Positions 8,385 to 18,128 of a stretch of DNA of 64,000 nt are shown piece after piece. The position numbers and the translations under genes were made by a program. Origin of the DNA: an uncultured Arenicella sp. (GTDB taxonomy: Bacteria > Pseudomonadota > Gammaproteobacteria > Arenicellales > Arenicellaceae); NCBI GenBank assembly GCA_937974565.1, contig CALJWL010000015.1:1-64000 (forward strand), in the 5' to 3' direction. Within the stretch, counting starts at the first letter, position 1, and every line of letters begins with the position of its first letter. The notes under the pieces were generated by a model. It was not told the origin of the DNA. It searched no databases and saw nothing but the letters and a program-made list of their open reading frames with translations.

Positions 8385-10454
8385 TCAAAAACGGACCGTG
8401 AAACGCGACCCCTCTTGCGATTTGGTTTGTAACGCTAACTTACCACCTAAGTCTTTTGTCAGATCGTTAATGACTTTCAAGCCCATGCCACGTCCGGCAT
8501 CTTGATCGGCAGAGGGTTTGCTCGACAGGCTGTTGTTGATTGTGAGGCTAAGAAGTTCGTTAGGCTTAAGCTGTGTGCGGTCTTTTTCTGAAACTAAGCC
8601 ATTAGCAAACGCTTTTTTGCGTAGAGTGTCAAAATCAAAGCCATTGCCATCGTCTTCGCAGACTAATTTATAGTCATGGTTGTTCTCTTCAAATAAAGCC
8701 AGCGTAATTTTGCCTTCTTCATTTTTACCGCGCATAACTCGTGTCGCTGGCTTTTCTATGCCGTGTGATAATGCATTGCGCAGCAACTGGCTGGCCATTG
8801 ATATAACATTCAGTCGTGTTGAGGAAGGCAGGTTGAGATTTTCCAAGCCAGCTAAACTTAGATAAACTTTCTTACCTTGCCTGGCCGCGATGGATTGCGC
8901 GAGTTCGGTGAGTGATGAATGTGTATCACTTGACTCGCTGTTGGGCGTAGCTTTGTCTATGGTCGGGGTATTGAGCGCATTGAATAACGAATCAATCTGC
9001 TCGTTCGTTGACATTAAACGCTCTAACATCACAGTAAGGCTAATAAAGTCGTCGCCAGATACTGAGGGTTTGTTTTGAAGGTGTTCAATTTCGTCTTCAA
9101 ATTCATGACAAAGGCTGCTGATGAAATTGAGCCCCATTGCGGCACTCTCCCCTTTTGTCTTATGAACCAACGCTAAGATCGATACGGCCTTCTTTTTGAA
9201 TGCAAGACTGGTGCGCGCTGGGTCTTTCAGAATGTTGTTGATTTTTTCATAGGTATGGCTGCTGCTCTTTAGAAAGTCGGGCAACAGTTCCCCGTCTGCG
9301 CTCAGTAATACTTTTATCATTTCAAACTGTTGTTCATTTCTGACCGTCTCGGCGGCTAGCTCTCGTTCCAGTTTGACTTCATTAGTGATGTCGGCCACCG
9401 AGGTTAAGATGCCAATAATTTTCCCATCTCGAGACACACGATTAAATGTGAAATTCAAGTACTTATTTTTAATCAGGCCACGCTCTTCAATTTGGATAGG
9501 CAATTTATTGAGAGGGTTAAGATCAACGAGGAGCCGCTGTTTTTTATGAGGGTCAAATAGTAGTTTCAAATATCGCTCTACCTTGGTCAAATCATCAACC
9601 GATAAAAGTGGAGCAATAAAATTTTTAAAATTACGCCCCGCATCAAGCTTGACGCCGAAAATAGACTCTAATGCTTTGGATTGTTGACGACCCATAGCGC
9701 CTTCTCGATCAATCAAAAACAACCCCTGACTCACCGTCTCGAAGATTTGATCAGTTTCTTGGCGCGCGCGCTGTCTGGCCAAGTCGGCTACTCGTAATTG
9801 GCCTAAAATCAAATACATAATAACCGTAAAGCAGATCAGGCTGGCAAGAATCCCAACGGTTTGAATCAAGCGAGATCGATCCGCCGCATCGTTTGCAATG
9901 CTCTCTGAATGATTGGTAAGGTCATTCATTAGACCGAGTAATGCGTTAATGTTTTGGTCGGCATAAGCGTGGGCCGTCGATAACAGTTGGCTATTTAACT
10001 CGTCGTTTTGCGCAGTGTTGGTTTCCTGTAACGATAATGATATCTCGCCAATGCTAGCGTTTAATGGTTGCCAGAGAACGAGGGCGTCTTCAATAGCCGC
10101 GATACCCGCTGACTCGGATACGGGCGGTAATCGAGTTAAGCCTGATTTGGTGCTTTGCGTTACACCTCCGTTTTTAAAAGCCAGCAGTGTGGTATTAAAA
10201 AGGTGAGCGGCATTTTCCAACTCCGTTAATTGTTGGGTGTATTTCCTTGAGTTTTGATAGCGCGAGTTTACATTGCTCAACGACTTTGCAATCCGTTGAG
10301 ACAACATGCGTTGCCGGCCAGCAATGTTAACAACCTCTGCATTCGCTTCAGTTTGAAACGACAGATAAAAATTTGTACCCAATACACCAATTACCAGTGC
10401 CAAAAAAATAATGGTGGTAATAATGATTGACGTATATCTACCCAAAAAGTTCAT
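8385..10454 (-). CDS. Membrane sensor kinase: PilJ-type sensor, PAS, HPt and CheA-like ATPase domain
   Basis: A 689-residue signalling protein. Helix 1 (about 7-29) and helix 2 (about 203-222) flank a periplasmic PilJ/NarX-type helical domain with the signature NIAGRQRMLSQRIAKSL (about 43-59). A PAS-like domain follows (about 235-370), then a helical region with LVHKTKGESAAMG that looks like an HPt phospho-acceptor, then an HATPase_c domain (about 535-689) with N-box LLRNALSHG, G1 DDGNGFD and G2 GRGMGLKVI. There is no HisKA helix pair and no CheW-like domain. The catalytic order recalls CheA, but the sensor is built in. GGGAGAAG precedes the ATG. It heads the cheY-cheX unit. The ligand is unknown. 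Confidence 0.82.
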   Translation of the reverse strand: MNFLGRYTSIIITTIIFLALVIGVLGTNFYLSFQTEANAEVVNIAGRQRMLSQRIAKSLSNVNSRYQNSRKYTQQLTELENAAHLFNTTLLAFKNGGVTQSTKSGLTRLPPVSESAGIAAIEDALVLWQPLNASIGEISLSLQETNTAQNDELNSQLLSTAHAYADQNINALLGLMNDLTNHSESIANDAADRSRLIQTVGILASLICFTVIMYLILGQLRVADLARQRARQETDQIFETVSQGLFLIDREGAMGRQQSKALESIFGVKLDAGRNFKNFIAPLLSVDDLTKVERYLKLLFDPHKKQRLLVDLNPLNKLPIQIEERGLIKNKYLNFTFNRVSRDGKIIGILTSVADITNEVKLERELAAETVRNEQQFEMIKVLLSADGELLPDFLKSSSHTYEKINNILKDPARTSLAFKKKAVSILALVHKTKGESAAMGLNFISSLCHEFEDEIEHLQNKPSVSGDDFISLTVMLERLMSTNEQIDSLFNALNTPTIDKATPNSESSDTHSSLTELAQSIAARQGKKVYLSLAGLENLNLPSSTRLNVISMASQLLRNALSHGIEKPATRVMRGKNEEGKITLALFEENNHDYKLVCEDDGNGFDFDTLRKKAFANGLVSEKDRTQLKPNELLSLTINNSLSSKPSADQDAGRGMGLKVINDLTKDLGGKLALQTKSQEGSRFTVRF

Positions 10455-10876
10455 AATTTACTTCTCCCGATAAGTGTGCCAACCCAGGCTGTGTGACTCA
10501 AACTAATTCTTTGGTCTATTTGCACGAAATTTGTGCGGCCCGGCACTGTAAAAGAGCGAATTTGCCCTGCGTTTGTCGGACATATAAATAATTTGGTTGA
10601 GTCACTGATCATTAAGCAGCTTTCGTGCCAACATGCGAAGCGACAACGTAGCCCTTGATGGGCTGGTGCCCGTTAGGCATTAGGGCATGAGAGTGTTTTG
10701 TCGTGTTTTGGCGGCGCAATGCCTAATATTCGAGCGCAATGAATAGGGACGTTTGGTTTATTTCTTAATCAAATTGGGTTTTTTAGAACCCAAATTACCG
10801 CTAGAATACGCGCCCGCTTGTAGTGAGCCCCTGATTTAACAACAGTAACGACCACTAGCTAAATAGCACTATTATT
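10455..10876. other. 422-bp divergent intergenic region with a cluster of inverted repeats
   Basis: This lies between the divergently read sensor-kinase unit and miaB. No protein frame is evident. It holds several stems: AGCCC/GGGCT (10650-10654 and 10660-10664), TGCCC/GGGCA (10667-10671 and 10683-10687) and TTAGGCATT/AATGCCTAA (10673-10681 and 10718-10726). Nearer miaB is TTGGGTT/AACCCAA (10774-10780 and 10787-10793). A TAGAAT hexamer at 10802-10807 could be the miaB -10 element. The stem cluster could be a small RNA or a regulatory leader. Confidence 0.35.
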
Positions 10877-12319
10877 ATGACCGACCAAATTACTATTCAG
10901 CCCGCAAATATAGGCAAGGCTGCTGATCTGAAAAAGGCGCTGGAAAACGAGACGGCTAACTTAGACATTGCAAAGGCCAGCGCCACCCCTGATGGCACTC
11001 AAAAAAAAGTGTTCATTAAGACCTTTGGTTGCCAAATGAATGAGTACGATTCGAATCGCATGTTGGACTCACTGAGTGAATCTCACAACGCCATAAAAAC
11101 CGATAACGAGGCTGATGCGGATATTATTTTGCTGAACACCTGTTCGGTGCGTGAAAAGGCGCAAGAGAAAGTGTTTTCACAACTGGGGCGCTGGAAGAAT
11201 TTGAAAGATCAAAACCCTGATCTGGTGATTGGTGTGGGTGGGTGTGTGGCCTCGCAAGAGGGCGATAATATAATGAAACGCGCACCGTATGTGGATATGG
11301 TGTTTGGTCCACAGACATTACACCGCTTGCCAGGCATGATCGAGGAGGCCATTGGCTCTAAGGAATCACAGGTGGACATCACCTTTCCTGAGATTGAAAA
11401 GTTCGACAAACTGCCGGCACCGAAAGTTGAAGGCGTAACGGCTTTTGTTTCGATTATGGAGGGTTGCAGCAAGTATTGTTCATTCTGCGTGGTGCCTTAT
11501 ACGCGAGGTGAAGAGTTCTCCAGACCGTTTGATGATGTGTTAGCCGAAGTGTATGGCTTGGCGCAACAAGGCATTCGCGAAGTCACGCTATTAGGGCAAA
11601 ATGTCAATGCGTATTGGGGGCCGATGCACGATGGCTCCATGGCTGATTTTGCCTTGCTTATTCGTTATGTGGCGGAGATCGAAGGCATTGAACGCATTCG
11701 TTATACCACGTCTCACCCGCTGGAATTTACCGACAGCCTGATTAATGTCTACGCTGACGTGCCTAAACTGGTGGACCATTTGCACTTGCCTGTACAGTCG
11801 GGCTCAGATCGCATTTTGGCGGCGATGAAACGGCGCTATAAGGCCGAAGATTACGTAAAGATTATTGAGAAAATTCGTAAGGTTCGCCCGAATATCAGTA
11901 TGTCATCAGACTTTATCATTGGTTTTCCTGGCGAGACTGAGCAAGATTTCGAAGACACGATGAATTTAATCGAAACCATTGGTTACGATTTGTCCTTTAG
12001 CTTTATCTACAGTACGCGCCCTGGAACGCCAGCGTCTGATTTGGAAGACGATGTGCCGATGGATGTTAAAAAAGCGCGCTTGGCACGCTTACAAAAGCGC
12101 ATTACTGAAATGGCGGCGGACATTAGCCGCAACATGGTCGGCACGGTGCAAACCGTATTGGTGGATCGCCCTGCTCGAAAAGACGCGTCACAAATATCCG
12201 GGCGTACTGAAAATAATCGAGTTGTTAATTTCGATGGTGATCACTCGTTGATCGGGCAATTTGTGGACGTGAAAATCACAGAGGCGTTGCCAAACTCATT
12301 GCGAGGTTGCATGATTTAG
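10877..12319 (+). CDS. miaB: tRNA-2-methylthio-N6-dimethylallyladenosine synthase MiaB
   Basis: A radical-SAM methylthiotransferase that adds a methylthio group to i6A37 of tRNAs reading UNN codons. The UPF0004 domain (from about residue 46) carries cluster Cys, including C52 in [11 protein letters not shown] and one in NTCSVREKA. The radical-SAM motif is C197-x3-C201-x2-C204. A C-terminal TRAM-like domain ends the protein. A non-conserved extension of about 45 residues precedes the UPF0004 domain; the ATG at 10877 lacks a strong ribosome site, but no better start is visible before the conserved part. At 480 aa it is slightly long for the family. In many gammaproteobacteria miaB is followed by phoH-ybeY-ybeX, as here. 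Confidence 0.96.
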   Translation: MTDQITIQPANIGKAADLKKALENETANLDIAKASATPDGTQKKVFIKTFGCQMNEYDSNRMLDSLSESHNAIKTDNEADADIILLNTCSVREKAQEKVFSQLGRWKNLKDQNPDLVIGVGGCVASQEGDNIMKRAPYVDMVFGPQTLHRLPGMIEEAIGSKESQVDITFPEIEKFDKLPAPKVEGVTAFVSIMEGCSKYCSFCVVPYTRGEEFSRPFDDVLAEVYGLAQQGIREVTLLGQNVNAYWGPMHDGSMADFALLIRYVAEIEGIERIRYTTSHPLEFTDSLINVYADVPKLVDHLHLPVQSGSDRILAAMKRRYKAEDYVKIIEKIRKVRPNISMSSDFIIGFPGETEQDFEDTMNLIETIGYDLSFSFIYSTRPGTPASDLEDDVPMDVKKARLARLQKRITEMAADISRNMVGTVQTVLVDRPARKDASQISGRTENNRVVNFDGDHSLIGQFVDVKITEALPNSLRGCMI

Positions 12320-12348
12320 GCCGTTCTTTGCGTGTATAAAACCGGTCG

Positions 12349-12625
12349 TCATCGAATCTTCAAAAAAATGCACTTGTTTTCTGTGCGGTGGTGTTCTATA
12401 AAAGTTACATGGAACACCGTTTTATTTTCGAGACACCACACATTGTATAGATCGAGATATAGGCCGCGTTTTTTACTTTGGCCAATTAGCTCTGCTATTT
12501 GTCTCGTTCGCACATCATCAAGGTTGATATGCGTGCCCAAAGAAACACCCGCGATACTGAACTTTCTTGCAAGCGTGCTTAACAGATCAGATGTTAAATC
12601 ATTAAAAGCGCTCGTTAGCAGTCAA
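12349..12625 (-). pseudogene. Candidate small gene between miaB and phoH, frameshifted near its start
   Basis: On the minus strand an open frame of about 90 codons (12349 to about 12618) reads like a protein: LARKFSIAGVSLGTHINLDD, then RTRQIAELIGQSKKRGLYLD, ending in FLKIR. No ATG opens it. AAGGTGG (12630-12636) lies four bases before a TTG at 12623-12625 whose frame reads M-T-A-N-E-R-F and then stops. Removing one T from the TTTT run at about 12604-12607 joins the two frames into a 91-residue protein. It could be a recent pseudogene, a +1 frameshift gene or a sequence error. I do not recognise a family. The overlapping plus-strand frame is Arg/Ser/Leu-rich and looks like its shadow. Confidence 0.35.
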
Positions 12626-12687
12626 TCGCCCACCTTGCACCCAAACTTACACTTCTCAAATCTTTTTAAAAATTAGGGAACCCACAT

Positions 12688-13659
12688 TTGAATCAAGCAT
12701 TGCCAGCTAAAACTCTTTCACTCGATTCACCTGAGGCGCCGGTTGACAACGCCCGCCTTTCCGTCTTGTGCGGTGAGAGACACTCAAACATAAAAATTAT
12801 TGAACAGGAACTAACCGTTAAATGTTATCAGCAAGGCGGTGATTTTGTTATTGAAGGCCACTCTGACAATGTGCGTGTGGCGTATCGTGTGCTGGAAAAA
12901 CTCTATAAACTCACAGACAAAGGTAACAGTTTGGAAGAATCTAAAGTCTATCAAGTCATCAATAACATGTCAGAGCCAGACGAGCAAGATCAAGAATTCG
13001 AACGCGTGCGTGCGCCACTAAAACAAGTGGTTGCAAAGTCTAAAACGCAGAGCGAGTATATGAAAGCCATTGATAAACACGATGTTGTGTTTGGCGTTGG
13101 CCCTGCGGGAACGGGTAAAACTTACATCGCTGTGGCCAAAGCGGTTGATGCCTTAGTCAGTGATGAGGTCAAGCGTATTATTTTGATTCGCCCTGTGGTT
13201 GAGGCGGGTGAACATCTTGGTTTTTTGCCGGGTGATATTGGGCAAAAAATCGACCCCTATTTACGCCCGCTTTATGATGCGCTATATGAGTTACTTGGCC
13301 CAGAAAAAGTGCAAGGCCTAATCGAGCGTAAAATCATTGAGCTGGCGCCGTTGGCGTATATGCGTGGACGCACCTTATCCGATGCCTTTGTCATCATGGA
13401 CGAAGCGCAAAATACCACCGTGGCACAGATGAAGATGTTATTAACGCGAACCGGCTTTGGTTCAAAAGTTGTGTTAACCGGTGATTTATCACAGTTAGAT
13501 TTGCCCAAAGGCACTTATTCTGGGTTGAAACACGCACTAACGATATTAAAAGGCGTGCGTGGCATCAGTGTTACTAAATTCACCGGCAAAGATATTGTGC
13601 GTCACCCTTTAGTGCAACGTATCGTTGAGGCGTACGAAAAACACGACCGTAATGACTGA
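12688..13659 (+). CDS. phoH: PhoH-like ATPase
   Basis: A PhoH/YbeZ-family P-loop ATPase, linked in other bacteria to YbeY and RNA metabolism. An N-terminal KH-like or accessory region (about 1-115) precedes the ATPase core with Walker A GPAGTGKT (about 138-145), the RPVVEAGE segment, and Walker B FVIMDEAQN. AGGGAA at 12675-12680 is seven bases before the TTG at 12688, which I take as the start. Its last eight bases overlap ybeY, so the two are probably translationally coupled. It is soluble and cytoplasmic. Confidence 0.93.
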   Translation: MNQALPAKTLSLDSPEAPVDNARLSVLCGERHSNIKIIEQELTVKCYQQGGDFVIEGHSDNVRVAYRVLEKLYKLTDKGNSLEESKVYQVINNMSEPDEQDQEFERVRAPLKQVVAKSKTQSEYMKAIDKHDVVFGVGPAGTGKTYIAVAKAVDALVSDEVKRIILIRPVVEAGEHLGFLPGDIGQKIDPYLRPLYDALYELLGPEKVQGLIERKIIELAPLAYMRGRTLSDAFVIMDEAQNTTVAQMKMLLTRTGFGSKVVLTGDLSQLDLPKGTYSGLKHALTILKGVRGISVTKFTGKDIVRHPLVQRIVEAYEKHDRND

Positions 13660-14182
13660 TCACGTTGTTTGTTTTGCCGTGAACACATTAAACAGCGACT
13701 CTAATTTGTGTGTTGACGTGCAGAATGCACTCGAATTCACAAATGAGGCCGGCTTGCCAACCGAAAAGCAGCTTCGTCAATGGGCGTCAATTGCTTATCA
13801 ATCCGTTTATCAACTGAGCGATGATTTTCCCGCTGAAAATGAAGTCAGTATTCGTTTAGTTGAGGTCGATGAAATAGTGGCGTTAAATAACGATTACCGT
13901 GGTAAAAGCAAGCCAACGAATGTGCTTTCGTTTCCATTTGATGTATCAGAGGAAATCGATATTGCGCTATTGGGCGATGTGGTTATTTGTCATGATGTGG
14001 TGGCCGAAGAAGCATTGGCTGCGAATAAAACCATTGAGCAACATTATGCACATATGGTCACTCACGGTATTTTGCATCTGTGTGGTTACGATCATCAGTG
14101 TGATCAAACGGCAAATGAAATGGAATCATTAGAGATTCAAATTTTGGCCAAATCTGGTTTGCCCAACCCATACGTAGAGTGA
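13652..14182 (+). CDS. ybeY: Endoribonuclease YbeY (rRNA maturation factor)
   Basis: A single-strand metallo-endoribonuclease involved in 16S rRNA 3' maturation and ribosome quality control. The zinc motif HGILHLCGYDH (H-x3-H-x5-H) is intact, and the upstream KPTNVLSFP stretch is typical. The frame is open nine codons further upstream, but the ATG at 13652 fits the family better and overlaps phoH by eight bases. At 176 aa it is slightly longer than the E. coli protein because of an N-terminal extension before the conserved core. The phoH-ybeY-ybeX order is the standard one. Confidence 0.93.
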   Translation: MTDHVVCFAVNTLNSDSNLCVDVQNALEFTNEAGLPTEKQLRQWASIAYQSVYQLSDDFPAENEVSIRLVEVDEIVALNNDYRGKSKPTNVLSFPFDVSEEIDIALLGDVVICHDVVAEEALAANKTIEQHYAHMVTHGILHLCGYDHQCDQTANEMESLEIQILAKSGLPNPYVE

Positions 14183-14203
14183 TCTGCAACTTAAATAAAC
14201 TGA

Positions 14204-15055
14204 ATGAATAATAACGAAAAACCTCCATCGATCATGCAGCGCTTGGGCGCTGCATTACTGAATTTAGTACCCGCCAGACGGGCCGCATCGCGCAAGGACG
14301 TACTCGAGAGTTTACAACAAGCTGAAGAAGACGGCATTGTTGAACGTGATTCTTACGACATGATTCAACGCATACTCTATGTCTCAGATATGCGCGTACG
14401 AGACGTCATGCTTCCTCGTACTTCAATGGTGATTATTGAGCGCGAAGCCAGTTTGGATGATTGTTTGGATGTGATGGTTGAGAGCGGGCACTCGCGCTTT
14501 CCTGTGTTGGATAACGAGAAAGACCAATTTATAGGTATTTTATTAGCCAAAGATTTGTTGCGTTTTTTTGATGAAGATAACAAACAACGCTTTAATCTAC
14601 GCGACCTAACCCGACCGGCGGTTTTCGTGCCAGAGAGCAAGCGCTTAAATGTGTTGCTCAGCGAATTCAGAACGTACCGCAATCACATGGCGTTGGTTGC
14701 CGATGAGTTTGGTGCCGTGGCCGGTGTGGTTACCATTGAAGATGTGCTTGAGCAAATCGTGGGTGACATTGAAGACGAACACGATGTTGATGAAGAAGAA
14801 GGTTTTATTCGCATGATGAGTAATGGCGAAACTATGGTTAAAGCCTTGTTGCCGATTGATGAATTTAATGAGCATTTTAAGACTTATTTCAGCGAGACTG
14901 GCAGTGACACTATTGGTGGTTTAATTTCACAAACGCTGGGGCACATACCACAGCCAGGTGAGTCGGTGGATATCGATCACGTGAATTTTGAGATCATTCA
15001 CGCTGACGCCAGACGCATCCACTTGGTTCGTGTTATTAAAAAGGCTCCGAATTAG
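14204..15055 (+). CDS. ybeX: CorC/YbeX-family CBS-domain protein
   Basis: A 283-residue CorC/HlyC-family protein without membrane helices. A short N-terminal helical region is followed by paired CBS domains (about 65-190; MRVRDVMLPRTSM opens the first and FGAVAGVVTIEDVLEQIVGD closes the second) and a C-terminal CorC_HlyC domain (about 205-280). CBS pairs in this family bind adenine nucleotides. The E. coli homologue has been linked to magnesium/cobalt efflux and, more recently, to ribosome function. It starts 21 bp after ybeY. The gene that often follows, lnt, is absent here and an exonuclease gene takes its place. Confidence 0.9.
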   Translation: MNNNEKPPSIMQRLGAALLNLVPARRAASRKDVLESLQQAEEDGIVERDSYDMIQRILYVSDMRVRDVMLPRTSMVIIEREASLDDCLDVMVESGHSRFPVLDNEKDQFIGILLAKDLLRFFDEDNKQRFNLRDLTRPAVFVPESKRLNVLLSEFRTYRNHMALVADEFGAVAGVVTIEDVLEQIVGDIEDEHDVDEEEGFIRMMSNGETMVKALLPIDEFNEHFKTYFSETGSDTIGGLISQTLGHIPQPGESVDIDHVNFEIIHADARRIHLVRVIKKAPN

Positions 15056-15085
15056 TCAAAACCTTCCTAAGCAGAATCAGACAGA

Positions 15086-16012
15086 ATGAGCAATTATCCT
15101 GAACGGGGTGCGCCCACCGTATACCTAATCGACGCCAGTATCTATATTTTTAGGGCTTGGTTTTCAGTGCCTGACTCCATGCGTGGCGAGGACGGTTCGC
15201 CAGTCAACGCGGCATACGGTTTTTGTCGCTTTTTAACTGAATTTGTTGAACGCAGTCAAGCGCATTATGTGGCCGTTGCGTTTGATGAAAGCTTGACGCA
15301 GTCATTTCGCAATGATTTGTACCCGCAGTACAAAATGAACCGAGAGTTGCCGCCTAAAGAGTTGTCTGAACAATTTAAACTTTGTCGTCGTATTGCCGAA
15401 GCGGCAGGTTTGCATTGTCTGGCTCATAATCGTTATGAGGCGGATGATTTGATTGCCACAGCGGCTAAAAGCATGCGTAATGACGGTTACCGAGTCGGCA
15501 TTGTGAGCGGCGATAAAGATTTGGCTCAAGTATTGCGTGGGCATGATTTTTGGTGGGACTTTGCTCGTGATCGTCAACTCGGTGCAGTTCAGGTGGTTGA
15601 AAAGTTTGGCGTGCCGCCAGAAACAATACAAGATTACTTAGGCCTTTGTGGCGATGCAGTGGATAATATCCCTGGGGTTCCAGGTGTTGGACCTAAAACA
15701 GCCACGGCGTTGTTGCAAGAATTCGGTGATGTTGAAACCCTTTATGAACGATTGAGTGATGTGCAGCACCTTAAAGTTAGAGGGGCCAAAAGCTTGGCGC
15801 CAAAGCTGCGTGAACACAAGGATCAGGCTTTTCTATCCAAAGAGTTAGCAACGGTTGCTTATGATGCCCCGATAGAGATATCGCCCCAAGCCCTTCGTCG
15901 GAGTGCGGCTGAGGTGCAATTGCTGCGTCAGTTAGGTCACATCATGGGTGGCCGTGGCGATGGTTTATTTGAACGTTTGATTAACTCTGCCCGCCGCTCC
16001 CTTGCGCAATAA
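15086..16012 (+). CDS. Stand-alone 5'-3' exonuclease (Pol I N-terminal-like)
   Basis: A PIN-fold flap/5'-3' exonuclease resembling the N-terminal domain of DNA polymerase I, here as a 308-residue separate protein. Metal-binding acidic residues are visible in YLIDASIYIFRAW, AFDES, YEADDLIAT and SGDKDLAQ. The H3TH DNA-binding region follows (GDAVDNIPGVPGVGPKTA, about residues 190-207). Similar stand-alone proteins include ExoIX/Xni and bacterial single-domain flap nucleases. It is 30 bp after ybeX on the same strand and may be co-transcribed. It probably helps process DNA flaps or RNA primers. It is soluble. Confidence 0.88.
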   Translation: MSNYPERGAPTVYLIDASIYIFRAWFSVPDSMRGEDGSPVNAAYGFCRFLTEFVERSQAHYVAVAFDESLTQSFRNDLYPQYKMNRELPPKELSEQFKLCRRIAEAAGLHCLAHNRYEADDLIATAAKSMRNDGYRVGIVSGDKDLAQVLRGHDFWWDFARDRQLGAVQVVEKFGVPPETIQDYLGLCGDAVDNIPGVPGVGPKTATALLQEFGDVETLYERLSDVQHLKVRGAKSLAPKLREHKDQAFLSKELATVAYDAPIEISPQALRRSAAEVQLLRQLGHIMGGRGDGLFERLINSARRSLAQ

Positions 16013-16100
16013 TCCGTCATCTGCAATGATTCTGCGCTAATCACACAGCGCAGTCTGTGTTTTATAATAGGGAGACTCCCTTGGATTTGAATCGCATCTT

Positions 16101-18047
16101 ATGTATCTAAATTACTTTGGTCTGACAGAACGCCCGTTCTCCATCGCCCCAGACCCACAATACTTGTACATGAGTCAGCGCCATCGAGAAGCCATGGCGC
16201 ACCTGAGTTACGGCCTGTCGCAAGGCGGTTGTTTTATTGTGCTTACGGGTGAAGTGGGTACCGGAAAGACCACCCTATGCCGTAACTTATTAGCAGATTT
16301 GCCCAGCAACGTGGATGTGGCGTTGATTCTCAATCCCAACATTAATCGTCGCGAACTTTTAGAAACGGTTTGTGATGAGTTGAAAATTGCGTATTCGGAT
16401 AACCAGTCAAACAAACCCATTGTGGATTTGATTAACGAGCATTTACTCAAAACTTACGCAGATAATCGCCACACGGTTTTGATTATCGACGAAGCTCAAT
16501 TATTGAGCCGAGATGTGCTTGAGCAAGTGAGGTTGCTGACTAATTTAGAAACCACCAAAGCTAAGTTACTGCAAATTATTTTGATTGGGCAACCTGAGCT
16601 AAACGACGTGCTGACCCGTGAAGATTTGCGTCAGTTAGCCCAGCGTGTTACGGCCCGTTATCACTTGCCTGCCATTGGTCGAGATGAAATACAAGATTAC
16701 GTTAATTTTCGCTTAAGCGTTGCGGGTTGTAAAAAGCCTTTGTTTAGTGCGCAGGCGCTGAAGCAGTTGCACAAACTCACAGGTGGAATACCTCGAAAGA
16801 TAAACGTGTTGGCTGACCACGCATTGTTAGGAACGTATTCAAAGTCTCAAGTTTTAGTGGATTCAAAAACGCTCAAACAATCAGCGCAAGATGTGTTTCT
16901 CTCGCCCAATTCAAAAGTGCCAACGAACATCAAACCGATTTGGTTGGGTGGCTTAGTTGTGGCCGTACTGCTTGCGACTAACATCGGTGTTTGGTGGTGG
17001 CTTTCGGCTGCTCAAGCGCCGCAGATAAGTAAAAATACGACCACTGAACCGGCGCCGCAAGCCTCTAACGCTGTAAATGCCGTGCGAGAAGTTGGGCTTG
17101 ATAATGAGGCGACAAACGGCGGTGTCGATGCCGTGAACACGGTTAACGTCGCGGGGAAAAATACGGCCGAAAGGCTAGCTAATAATGGCTCTGCCGGACT
17201 TCGTAGTGACGCTTTAATTGATCTGAGTGATTTGTCGGCCTCCACACCAACCGCAAATCGTGCATTAACGCCCGCCAATGCGGTGCCTGGCTCGGTGGTT
17301 ATTTCTGAAGAATATTTAGACGACAGTCTTGCTTTGCTGGAATCGGGTGAGCCTCAAGGCGTCACAACTTTATTATCAGAACCGGTGGCGTCACCGCCCG
17401 CTTATTTAGATTCCACGACCTTTGGCCGCGTGCTTGAAGTGTCACCGGACAGAACTGGGCGAGTGGCCACGTTCAAAAATCTAGCGTCTGCGTGGGATGT
17501 TGAATTACCTGACCAGCTGTTGGCCCCTCTTTGTGACGAACTGGCGGCAAATAAGGTGCGCTGTTTATCCGTCTCAAGTTGGGTAGGAGTACGCCGCTAC
17601 AACAGGCCAACGATTATGGTGCTTCGACATAAAGGTGCGGATCATCGAGTGATTTTTTATAAGTTGGAGGGCGCTGTTGCGAGTGTGTTGGTGGGCGAGC
17701 AGAGTTACGACTTGCCAGTGTCCGAGCTGCGAGACCGCTGGTCAAACGATGGCATTGTGTTTTGGCGGCCCAGCGACCTTGGCGATGAGTTTATGAAAGC
17801 AGGCAATCAAAATAAGAACTTGCCTAAGGTACGAAAAGCGTTGAACCGATTGTTTGAAGAACTTGATATGCCCTTGTTATCCAATGTTGATTCGTCATTG
17901 TTCGACGATGAACTGGCGGCTAAAACCAGACAATTACAGCTGCGTTTTGATATTGTGGCGGATGGCAAAATAGGGCGCGAGACCTATTTGCTGATCAACG
18001 AGTTGCTTAATAGTGACGGTGTACCAACGTTAACCGTTCGTAGATAA
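16101..18047 (+). CDS. gspA: GspA/ExeA-like AAA ATPase with peptidoglycan-binding C-terminus
   Basis: An inner-membrane ATPase of the ExeA/GspA family, which with GspB helps insert the type II secretin through the peptidoglycan. The opening MYLNYFGLTERPFSIAPDP is the family signature. An AAA domain (Walker A GEVGTGKTT near 50, Walker B LIIDEAQ near 128) fills about 1-265, one transmembrane helix lies at about 278-300, a variable linker follows, and a PG_binding_1-like repeat closes the protein (about 600-640; FDIVADGKIGRETY). gspB follows 81 bp later. No gsp C-N genes lie in the window, so the secretion machine must be elsewhere. Confidence 0.9.
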   Translation: MYLNYFGLTERPFSIAPDPQYLYMSQRHREAMAHLSYGLSQGGCFIVLTGEVGTGKTTLCRNLLADLPSNVDVALILNPNINRRELLETVCDELKIAYSDNQSNKPIVDLINEHLLKTYADNRHTVLIIDEAQLLSRDVLEQVRLLTNLETTKAKLLQIILIGQPELNDVLTREDLRQLAQRVTARYHLPAIGRDEIQDYVNFRLSVAGCKKPLFSAQALKQLHKLTGGIPRKINVLADHALLGTYSKSQVLVDSKTLKQSAQDVFLSPNSKVPTNIKPIWLGGLVVAVLLATNIGVWWWLSAAQAPQISKNTTTEPAPQASNAVNAVREVGLDNEATNGGVDAVNTVNVAGKNTAERLANNGSAGLRSDALIDLSDLSASTPTANRALTPANAVPGSVVISEEYLDDSLALLESGEPQGVTTLLSEPVASPPAYLDSTTFGRVLEVSPDRTGRVATFKNLASAWDVELPDQLLAPLCDELAANKVRCLSVSSWVGVRRYNRPTIMVLRHKGADHRVIFYKLEGAVASVLVGEQSYDLPVSELRDRWSNDGIVFWRPSDLGDEFMKAGNQNKNLPKVRKALNRLFEELDMPLLSNVDSSLFDDELAAKTRQLQLRFDIVADGKIGRETYLLINELLNSDGVPTLTVRR

Positions 18048-18128
18048 AGAAACCATATTTATAAGAAACTATAATTATAAAGCGTGCTTTAAAAACAGTT
18101 AAGGCACAGGCGAAATTAAAAAATAGCT

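Noticed and set aside
12332-12676. Plus-strand frame of 114 codons between miaB and phoH
   Set aside because: Composition is rich in Arg, Ser, Leu and Cys and not protein-like, and it lies antisense to the better minus-strand frame.
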